Assembly (NCBI GenBank): GCA_964426945.1
Contig: CAYRSS010000040.1
Span: 1-36,827 of the forward strand
Source: CAYRSS01 sp964426945
Lineage (GTDB): Bacteria > Planctomycetota > Phycisphaerae > UBA1845
DNA length: 36,827 nucleotides
Reading direction: 5' to 3'
Shown: piece after piece, positions 30,472-36,827 of the stretch
How positions within the stretch are numbered: position 1 is the stretch's first letter
Layout of the letters: every line of letters starts with the position of its first letter
The notes under the pieces: generated by a model
Databases searched by the model: none
The model's input: only the letters and a program-made list of their open reading frames with translations
What the model was told of the DNA's origin: nothing
Program-made: the position numbers and the translations under genes

Positions 30472-32187
30472 GTGGAAGGCGTTCCGTTGAGTCTCGGCGA
30501 AGTCCTACTTCAGCGCGGCAAGATTTCCGAGGCACAGCTCCAGCAGGGCCAGAGCGCCCGCAAGCCCGGCGAGCGCATCGAGCGCTGTCTCGCCCGGCTG
30601 GGCATCATCTCGGAGCGCGACTACCTGGCGATCTACGCGGAGCAGCTCGCCATCCCCATCGTTGACCTCTCCCAGATGGAAATCCCGCGCGACGTGCTCG
30701 CCCGGGTTCCGTCGAAGGCGGTTCACCGTTATCGCCTGATCCCCATCGAGGCGCACAACGGCACCATCCGCGTGGCCACGTCGAACCCGTTCGATCTGTA
30801 CGCCTTCGACGAGCTGCGCATGCTCACCGGTTCTCGGATTGAGACGGTCCTCGCCTCGGAAGAGGAAATCGCGCGGATCATCAAAAAGTACTTCGGCGTC
30901 GGCAGCCAGACCGTCGAGGACATGATCGCGGACAAGCCGCTCAGCGTCGAAGTCGTGTCCGACCAGGACCGCGACAACGCCGACCTGATCGAGCAGGCCC
31001 AGGAAGCCACGGTCGTCAAGCTCGTCAACGAGATCCTGCTCGAAGCGATCCGCGAGCGGGCGAGCGATATTCACATCGAGCCCTACGAGAACGACCTCAA
31101 GATCCGCTACCGCATTGACGGCGTGCTGCACACGACCAATGTTCCGCCGGAAATCAGGCGGTTCCATGCGGCGATCGTGTCGCGCATCAAGATTCTGTGC
31201 AACCTGAACATCGCCGAGAAGCGCCTGCCCCAGGACGGCGGCTTCAAGATCAAGGCCCAGAACCGCGACATCGACCTGCGCGTCAGCGTGATTCCCGCTG
31301 CGTTCGGCAGCTCGGTGGTCATGCGTATCCTCGACAAGCAGAACGTCCTGCACGCGATGTCCGACCTGGGCATGCAGGGCCAGGCGCTCGAAGGGATGAT
31401 GGAGCTGATCCACCAGCCCTACGGCATCATCCTCGTCACCGGTCCGACCGGCTCCGGAAAGACGACCACGCACTACAGCGCGCTCAACACGATCCGCAGC
31501 GACACGATCAAGGTGCTCACGGTCGAGGATCCTGTCGAGTACTACATTGAGGGGATTCAGCAGATCCAGGTCAAGCCGCACATCGGGCTGACCTTTGCCA
31601 GCGGCCTGCGCGCGTTTCTCCGTCACGACCCCGACGTCATCCTCGTCGGTGAGATCCGCGATCTGGAGACCGCCGAGGTGGCGATGAACGCCTCGCTCAC
31701 GGGTCACCTCGTGTTCAGCACGCTGCACACCAACGACGCGGTCACGGCCTCGACCCGGTTGCTCGACATGGGTGTCGAGCCGTTCCTTGTGGCCAGCTCC
31801 GTGACCGGCGTGCTCGCCCAGCGCCTGGTCCGCAAGATCTGCCCGCACTGCCGCGCAGAGTACCAGCCCGAAGCTGGCGAGGTTCCGCCCGAGTTGCTTG
31901 CCCTGATGAAGCCGCGTCAGCCGCTCTTCAAAGGCAAGGGCTGTGCCGACTGTCGACACTCCGGCTACCGCGGCCGCCTCGGGATCTACGAACTCTTCCG
32001 CATCGACGACAGGGTCCGGGAAATGATCGTCCAGCGCCTCAGCGCAACCAAGCTCCAGCAGTACGCCCGCCAGCATGGCATGCACCTGATGCGCGAGGAC
32101 GGCTGGGAGAAGGTCCTTCGCGGCCAGACCACGATCGAAGAGGTTGTCAGCGTCACCAAGATCGACACCGCCGGCGCCGCGGCCTAG
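30472..32187 (+). CDS. GspE/PilB-type secretion or pilus assembly ATPase
   Basis: A 571-residue cytoplasmic hexameric ATPase that powers type II secretion or type IV pilus extension. The N-terminal regulatory domain spans about 1-140 (SLGEVLLQRGKISEAQL, DYLAIYAEQLAIP). The catalytic part has RASDIHIEPY (196-205), Walker A GPTGSGKT (324-331), VEDPVEYYIEG (351-361), Walker B region VILVGEIRD (389-397) and the His-box HLVFSTLHTNDA (412-423). The C-terminal zinc-binding Cys pairs are CPHC (457-460) and CADC (491-494). The GTG start at 30472 leads directly into the conserved first helix. No other pilus or secretion genes are in the window, so the machine it serves cannot be identified. Confidence 0.93.
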   Translation: MEGVPLSLGEVLLQRGKISEAQLQQGQSARKPGERIERCLARLGIISERDYLAIYAEQLAIPIVDLSQMEIPRDVLARVPSKAVHRYRLIPIEAHNGTIRVATSNPFDLYAFDELRMLTGSRIETVLASEEEIARIIKKYFGVGSQTVEDMIADKPLSVEVVSDQDRDNADLIEQAQEATVVKLVNEILLEAIRERASDIHIEPYENDLKIRYRIDGVLHTTNVPPEIRRFHAAIVSRIKILCNLNIAEKRLPQDGGFKIKAQNRDIDLRVSVIPAAFGSSVVMRILDKQNVLHAMSDLGMQGQALEGMMELIHQPYGIILVTGPTGSGKTTTHYSALNTIRSDTIKVLTVEDPVEYYIEGIQQIQVKPHIGLTFASGLRAFLRHDPDVILVGEIRDLETAEVAMNASLTGHLVFSTLHTNDAVTASTRLLDMGVEPFLVASSVTGVLAQRLVRKICPHCRAEYQPEAGEVPPELLALMKPRQPLFKGKGCADCRHSGYRGRLGIYELFRIDDRVREMIVQRLSATKLQQYARQHGMHLMREDGWEKVLRGQTTIEEVVSVTKIDTAGAAA

Positions 32188-32530
32188 ACCGCCCGCCATC
32201 GCGCTGCCGAGGGTGATCGCGCCTCGCCGCTGCTCCGTCTGCAGCATTCTGCTCACGACCTCTGCACGTCCGAGCGTGATCGGGCCGGCCGAGCCCGCTT
32301 CGTCGATGGACCAGCTTCCTCGCTCCGTCGGTAGGGCGAATCCCCCAGCCAATCCGTGCGCGTCGGGCCTCCTGCAAGGGCTTTCACTCTGGGCCAGGTG
32401 GTCAGCCGGTGCCAGTGCCGTGACGCATGCGCCGCCTCGCGCGCGAGGCGCTCCATAACCGGACACCTGTGGCGCTGAAGGAATCAACCCAACCTGGTCG
32501 CTAAGTGCGGAATAAGCCACATCATGGACG
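32188..32530. other. Intergenic region with an imperfect direct repeat
   Basis: No gene is supported. CCGAGGGTGATCGCGCC (32207-32223) recurs as CCGAGCGTGATCGGGCC (32270-32286), 15 of 17 bases identical, 63 bases apart. The minus strand is open through here, but that frame runs on antisense to the ATPase gene and is not believed. No clear sigma-70 promoter for the downstream kinase is seen. Confidence 0.4.
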
Positions 32531-34858
32531 ATGAACACCGTGAGGTTTCACATGCTTGCTCCGACCGCCGCTGACAAACTGGCTGTCCTTCTCGAACAGC
32601 ATCCTGAGCGGGCGCTGCAGTTGCTGCTCGATGCGGTGCGCGAGCACGCGATCTTCATGATCGACCCCAGCGGTCGGATCGTGACGTGGGGCGCCGGCGC
32701 CGAGCAGATCACCGGTTACGCCGAGCGCGACATCGTCGGCGATCACCTCTCGGTGACCTACACGGCGGAGGACCGCGCCGCTGGCCTGCCGGATCGTGAG
32801 TTGGCCGAGGCGCTGGCGCACGGACCCTGCGAGGTCGAAGGCTGGCGCGTCCGCAAGGACGGATCGCGCTTCTGGGCGGAGGCGGTGACCAGCGCCCTGC
32901 GCGACAACTCCGGCCGCCACATCGGCTTCGCCCGCATCACGCGCGACGTGACCCGGCGACGCGCGGTCGAGGACTCCCTCCGCGCCAGCGAGGAGCGATT
33001 CCGACTCCTCATCGCGGGTGTAACCGACCTGGCGATTTTCATGCTCGACCCGACCGGCCAGGTGACGACCTGGAACGACGGGGCCGCGCGCATCACCGGT
33101 TACAGCGAAGATGAGATCACCGGACGACACTTCTCCCGCTTCTACACGCGAGACGATGTGACCGAGGGGCTTCCGGAGGACGGCCTTCAGGAGGCCAAGC
33201 TGCTCGGACGCATCGAGGAGGAGGGTTGGCGGCTGCGCAAGGATGGTTCGCGCTTCTGGGCCAACGTCATCCTCACCGCGCTGCGCGACGAGAAGGGCAG
33301 TCTTCGCGGCTTTTCGGTGATCACGCGTGATATGACTGCGCGCCGTCTGGCCGAGGGGCTTCTGCGCTCGGTCGTCGACACCACGATCGACGGCATCGTC
33401 ATCATCGACGACCGCGGGATCATCCAGTCCTTCAACCAGGCGGCGGAGAAAACCTTCGGCTATACGCAGGGCGAAGTACTCGGCATGAATGTCAGCATGC
33501 TCATGCCCGAGCCGTTTCGCAGCGAACACGACACATACCTCAGCAATTACCTCCGTACGGGCAAGGCGCGGATCATCGGCATCGGTCGCGAGGTAGAGGG
33601 GCTTCGCAAGGACGGCTCGACCTTCCCCGTGGACCTGGGCGTCAGCGGCTTTCAACTCGACGACCGGCAGTACTTCACGGGTGTGCTCCGGGACATCTCC
33701 GAGAGGAAACGCCTCGAGAACCAGCTCAGCCAGTCGCAGAAGATGGAGGCGATCGGCCAGCTCGCCGGCGGCATTGCGCACGACTTCAACAACATCCTGA
33801 CCGTCATCGAAGGCTACTGCGAGATGCTCATGACGATGTGCTCGCCGCACGACCCGCGGCTGACCTGCGTCAGCGAGATCCGCAGCGCCGGCCAGAAGGC
33901 GGCCGTGCTGACGCGCCAGCTCCTGGCCTTCGGCCGTCGCCAGGTGCTCGAGCCGCGCGTCGTCGAGCTTAACGAGATCGTCATCAACTTTGAGAAGATG
34001 CTGCGCCGGATCATCGGCGAAGATATTGAATTGACCGTGCGGCTGGCGCCCGAGTTGCGACCCGTCCGGGTCGACCCGGGTCAACTCGAGCAGGTCATCA
34101 TGAACCTGGTGATCAATTCGCGCGACGCCATGCCCGGCGGCGGGCAGATCACCATCGAAACCTCTACCGTCGACATCGCCCACACCACGCCAGCCCTCAG
34201 GCCGGGGAGCTACGTCACGCTGGCCGTGACAGACACCGGCTGCGGGATCCCCGAGGCCCACCGCGGCCGACTGTTCGAGCCATTCTTCACGACCAAGCCG
34301 CCGGGCAAGGGCTCGGGGCTGGGTCTGGCGACTGTTTACGGCATCGTCAAGCAGAGCGAGGGTCACATCGACGTTGAGAGCGAGGAAGAGGCCGGCTCCT
34401 GTTTCCGGATCTACCTCCCGGCCGTGATGGAGGCGGTCGAACTGACGCACGTCGAGCCCGACGACAGGCTGGCCCTGCCCGGTGGTGAGACCATTCTCCT
34501 CGCCGAGGACGAACCGGGCGTTCGTACCATCGCCAAGCTGTCTCTCGAGTCCAACGGCTACCATGTGATCGACGCCTGCCACGGTCCGGCGGCCCTCGCG
34601 CTGGCCGCCGAGCACGAGGGCCGGATTGACCTGCTCGTCACCGACGTGATCATGCCCCAGATGAGCGGCCGCCAGCTCGCCGACACGCTGACGGCCCGCT
34701 ACCCGGACCTCAAAGTGCTGTTCCTCAGCGGCTATACCGATGACGCGGTGATGCGGCACGGCATCCTCGCGGCGGAGGTATGGTTCCTGCAGAAGCCCTT
34801 CTCGCCCATCGCCCTCGCCCGCAAGGTCCGCGAGGTCCTCGACAGCCGCCATCCCTGA
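32531..34858 (+). CDS. Soluble hybrid histidine kinase: PAS-PAS-PAS(FixL-like)-HisKA-HATPase-REC
   Basis: The 775-residue protein has no membrane segment. Three PAS domains (about 30-145, 155-272, 280-392) are followed by HisKA with phospho-acceptor His417 (GGIAHDFNNIL), an HATPase with NLVINSRDA (525-533), DTGCGIP and GSGLGLATVYG, and a receiver with Asp705 (LLVTDVIMP) and Lys755. The third PAS is strikingly like the FixL haem domain: MPEPFRSEHDTYLSNY places His333 at the haem-ligand position, and RIIGIGREVEG places Arg353 at the oxygen-switching arginine. An oxygen, NO or CO sensor is therefore plausible but unproven. Phosphate would pass to the receiver; no output partner is adjacent. An alternative start at ATG 32552, with GAGG six bases upstream, is equally possible. 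Confidence 0.92.
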   Translation: MNTVRFHMLAPTAADKLAVLLEQHPERALQLLLDAVREHAIFMIDPSGRIVTWGAGAEQITGYAERDIVGDHLSVTYTAEDRAAGLPDRELAEALAHGPCEVEGWRVRKDGSRFWAEAVTSALRDNSGRHIGFARITRDVTRRRAVEDSLRASEERFRLLIAGVTDLAIFMLDPTGQVTTWNDGAARITGYSEDEITGRHFSRFYTRDDVTEGLPEDGLQEAKLLGRIEEEGWRLRKDGSRFWANVILTALRDEKGSLRGFSVITRDMTARRLAEGLLRSVVDTTIDGIVIIDDRGIIQSFNQAAEKTFGYTQGEVLGMNVSMLMPEPFRSEHDTYLSNYLRTGKARIIGIGREVEGLRKDGSTFPVDLGVSGFQLDDRQYFTGVLRDISERKRLENQLSQSQKMEAIGQLAGGIAHDFNNILTVIEGYCEMLMTMCSPHDPRLTCVSEIRSAGQKAAVLTRQLLAFGRRQVLEPRVVELNEIVINFEKMLRRIIGEDIELTVRLAPELRPVRVDPGQLEQVIMNLVINSRDAMPGGGQITIETSTVDIAHTTPALRPGSYVTLAVTDTGCGIPEAHRGRLFEPFFTTKPPGKGSGLGLATVYGIVKQSEGHIDVESEEEAGSCFRIYLPAVMEAVELTHVEPDDRLALPGGETILLAEDEPGVRTIAKLSLESNGYHVIDACHGPAALALAAEHEGRIDLLVTDVIMPQMSGRQLADTLTARYPDLKVLFLSGYTDDAVMRHGILAAEVWFLQKPFSPIALARKVREVLDSRHP

Positions 34859-34964
34859 CGCCGGCCTCGCCAGACGAACCGATCCCGGCGTTGGCGACGA
34901 CCCTCCTGCTGCGCGGAAACCGCGCGCCTCATCCTCACGTGATCATCGCAGGGCGCCGGCAGAA

Positions 34965-36125
34965 TCAGGCAAAGGCGTCGGGAACTTGTGTCGGGGCGGC
35001 CGGGCTTGGAAGAGCCGGACGGGTCAGCAGCGAACCTGCTTCCGCCGACCGCGTCGGACCGGCGAAGCCGGTGCCACGAGATTCGGTCCTGGAGTCAGCG
35101 GCCCGCGGCCCGCGTAGGCCAGGGTCCGCGCTGACCGCCGGCTGTGAAGTCGGATCCCACGGTCCCTCGCGGCCGACGACCCGGTTTCGGCCCGCCGACT
35201 TGCCCAGGTAGAGGGAGTGGTCCATGGCATGCAGCAGCGACGAGACGTCGATAATCTCCTCGCCGATCGAGGCGACGCCGATCGTGACGGTGACCTTGGT
35301 CTCCTGCCCACCCGGCCCGCCGACGACCGTCTGCCCGAGGTCGCAGCAGCGATGAGCGACACGCATGGCGGACTCGTAAGACGTCAACGGCATGATGACA
35401 ATGAACTCTTCCCCACCGTAGCGACCGAGGACGTCGAACTCGCGAAGCGACAGGCGGATGACCTCCACGACAGTGCGTAACACGGCGTCACCGCGGATGT
35501 GGCCGAACCGGTCGTTAATGTGCTTGAAGTGATCGACGTCGATCATCATGGCCGACAGGGGCACGTGGAACCGGATGGCCCGCTCTGTCTCCACCAGCAG
35601 CCGCAGCATCAGCTCACCGCGGTTGAGAGTGCCGGTGAGCGTGTCAAACATCGCCATCCGCTGAAGGTGTTCGTTGGCCTGTATCATCGCCTTCCGCGAG
35701 TGAATCCAATCGGTGACGTCGTAGTGACAGACCACGACGGCCGTGGGACGCGCGTCGGTCATGGGCCGCACCTGCACCTGGAACCACCGCAGGCCGTGCT
35801 CGGTGTCACGGGGGTACTCCATGCGGAATTCGGGCGACTCGCCGCTGATGACACGGCGGATCCCGGAGGCCGAGGTCAGCGCATGGGCGCAGCCACGATC
35901 CGCTGCCGCGAGGCACTGGGCCAGGTAGTTCGTGCCCTCCGAACTGTCCCCGCCTGGCGAGGGGGTCAAACGGGTGAAGTCGCGCCATGCCCGGTTGGTC
36001 AGCACGATTTCGCCTGCTTCGTCAAGCGCCGCCAGCGGCGCTTCGACCGCGTCCAGCAGCAGGCCGACCATGTCGTATCGGTGCGCGCCGATGGGCCTTG
36101 GGGATGAGGCTTCTGCGGGGCTCAA
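34965..36125 (-). CDS. PAS-GGDEF diguanylate cyclase
   Basis: A 386-residue cytoplasmic enzyme that makes c-di-GMP from two GTP. A PAS domain occupies about 18-140, a linker helix 141-158, and a GGDEF domain about 159-320. The active-site signature is GGEEF (237-241); REFD (228-231), five residues before it, is the RxxD inhibitory site, so product feedback is expected. DxLTGTLNR (161-169) and MMIDVDHFKHIND (193-205) supply the metal and substrate residues. The last 60 residues are Pro/Ser/Arg-rich and probably disordered. The start is TTG at 36125, with AGGAG six bases upstream. It converges on the hybrid kinase gene, 106 bases apart. Both have PAS sensors, but no shared operon exists. Confidence 0.92.
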   Translation of the reverse strand: MSPAEASSPRPIGAHRYDMVGLLLDAVEAPLAALDEAGEIVLTNRAWRDFTRLTPSPGGDSSEGTNYLAQCLAAADRGCAHALTSASGIRRVISGESPEFRMEYPRDTEHGLRWFQVQVRPMTDARPTAVVVCHYDVTDWIHSRKAMIQANEHLQRMAMFDTLTGTLNRGELMLRLLVETERAIRFHVPLSAMMIDVDHFKHINDRFGHIRGDAVLRTVVEVIRLSLREFDVLGRYGGEEFIVIMPLTSYESAMRVAHRCCDLGQTVVGGPGGQETKVTVTIGVASIGEEIIDVSSLLHAMDHSLYLGKSAGRNRVVGREGPWDPTSQPAVSADPGLRGPRAADSRTESRGTGFAGPTRSAEAGSLLTRPALPSPAAPTQVPDAFA

Positions 36126-36724
36126 GTGGCACTCCTTGGTTTCGGGTCTTCACCCTCGAGCACAAGTCATGACTCACCCTTCCTGACCCGCCGCGACGAG
36201 GTGATGCGACGCGTGCCCTGACCGATCCTGTGGGGCGGAATTGCAGTCCCCCGGGATCGCCGGCCCCTGCGCCGTTGCTCCGGCAACTTGCTCATCGTCG
36301 GCGAGTTCGAGGCCCTTGAGTGCTTCGGCGCCGCCCATCTGCCACCGATCCCCGGACATCAGTGCCGCGCGGCTGGCATCGTACGGCCGGCGCGCCACGG
36401 TAGCGGGCGCTTGGCCCGGCGCGGCCGCGCCGATGACGGGGGCAACCCCCCAGCGGGGTGGCTGTCCAGCGCCGGCCGGCCCCGTGCGCAGAATCGCGCA
36501 GTGAGGCAGGGCGCCTCGGAAGCGCTCCCGCAGGACGCTCGGCACAGTCGCGTCAGACCCGGCTTTTTTTCTCGTTTACCCCGGCCTTTCGGTCCTGGGA
36601 GCGTCGAAATGTTCTCGGCATGGCGTGGGGTCCGGCTCCTTGGTAACCTGTCCCGCCGCGCCGCGAGCGGCCCCGGGGACGACGGCCTGCCCCGGAGGGC
36701 TCCGCGGCGTTCCCGTGAGCTGCG
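36126..36724. other. 599-base stretch without a supported gene, before carB
   Basis: Open frames exist on both strands (for example minus 36174-36545) but lack recognisable domains, ribosome sites or a convincing start. Seen inside are a small hairpin GGGGG-CAA-CCCCC (36438-36450) and a run of seven T (36564-36570) with no strong stem before it. AAGGAG near 36128-36134 (minus strand) is the ribosome site of the cyclase. The carB promoter is presumably in the right part, but no good hexamer pair is visible. Confidence 0.5.
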
Positions 36725-36827
36725 ATGCCCCGGCGAACCGACATCCGCAATATCCTGATCATCGGCTCCGGACCGATCGTGATCGGCCAGGCGTGCGAGT
36801 TCGACTATTCCGGCACGCAGGCGTGCA
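36725..36827 (+). CDS. carB: Carbamoyl-phosphate synthase large subunit, N-terminus only
   Basis: The window ends 34 codons into this gene. The visible MPRRTDIRNILIIGSGP and IVIGQACEFDYSGTQAC are the conserved start of CarB, including the glycine-rich ATP-grasp preface IGSGPIVIGQ and EFDYSG. The enzyme makes carbamoyl phosphate for pyrimidines and arginine with the CarA amidotransferase subunit. The start ATG 36725 matches the family N-terminus; a clear ribosome site is not seen. The truncation is due to the window, not the gene. Confidence 0.95.
   Translation, partial: MPRRTDIRNILIIGSGPIVIGQACEFDYSGTQAC

Noticed and set aside
30505..32538. 677-codon open frame antisense to the GspE/PilB gene
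   Set aside because: It mirrors codon bias of the real gene; translation is Asp/Val/His-rich with no domain, and its only unshared part is the intergenic gap.
32522..34852. 776-codon open frame antisense to the hybrid kinase
   Set aside because: It spans almost exactly the real gene, has antisense-type composition and no recognisable motif.
36174..36545. Possible 123-residue minus-strand gene upstream of the cyclase
   Set aside because: It has reasonable third-position GC, but no ribosome site, domain or repeat supports it. It remains possible; a conservation search would decide.
36438..36570. Small GGGGG-CAA-CCCCC hairpin and a T7 run as a terminator
   Set aside because: The two are more than 100 bases apart, no gene on the plus strand ends just before them, and no strong stem abuts the T-run.
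1..36827. CRISPR arrays, insertion sequences, prophage or integrase genes
   Set aside because: No regularly spaced repeats, transposase or integrase motifs, or terminal inverted repeats with target duplications were seen; the 28691-28721 dyad alone is not evidence of an element.

Overview
The window is GC-rich bacterial DNA, densely packed and reading as a chromosomal segment of a planctomycete, most likely Phycisphaerae-like. Evidence for this is inference from protein style: a zinc-ribbon membrane protein with the C-x2-CGYDLRG...C-x2-C signature (9071-10003), an FG-GAP/ASPIC-UnbV protein, a Cys-rich secreted protein with calcium-type and dockerin-like motifs, and parts of an XrtA/PEP-CTERM-type exopolysaccharide (EPS) locus. 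No phage, insertion sequence, CRISPR array or rRNA is seen. The left edge cuts a tRNA-Arg(UCG) gene and the right edge cuts carB.

Layout. 1-3.9 kb: tRNA, a bipolar acidic/basic protein of unknown function, a polysaccharide deacetylase and an SGNH-type acyl/acetyltransferase-like membrane protein. 4.1-9.1 kb (+): an NAD-dependent sugar epimerase followed by a tight three-gene cassette (secreted FG-GAP/UnbV protein, TPR protein, NqrB/RnfD-like membrane protein). Its composition resembles the accessory UnbV/UnbL/UnbU genes of enediyne clusters, but no polyketide synthase is present. 9.1-14 kb (-): zinc-ribbon membrane protein, secreted DNA/RNA endonuclease, a BNR propeller with a histone-H1-like tail paired with a MoaD/ThiS-like small protein, and an MFS transporter.

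14.1-25.5 kb is an EPS/glycan region. A GspA/ExeA-type secretion ATPase (-) is divergent from a Wza-like outer-membrane export lipoprotein, a BY-type tyrosine kinase and a glycosyltransferase (+). Converging on these is a translationally coupled minus-strand set: a large glycosyltransferase, a DegT-type aminotransferase, a sugar-nucleotide epimerase, and a nucleotidyltransferase-PfkB kinase fusion in the order opposite to HldE. Together these would make an activated amino or heptose-like sugar and build, export and regulate a surface polysaccharide. The deacetylase and SGNH protein at the left could decorate it.

25.6-36.8 kb is mixed: riboflavin synthase plus PdxA (B2/B6), a secreted four-repeat Kazal protein, a UDPGP-family sugar-1-phosphate uridylyltransferase, a GspE/PilB ATPase, a soluble PAS-rich hybrid histidine kinase whose third PAS looks like the FixL haem domain, a PAS-GGDEF diguanylate cyclase, a roughly 600-base non-coding stretch, and the start of carB.
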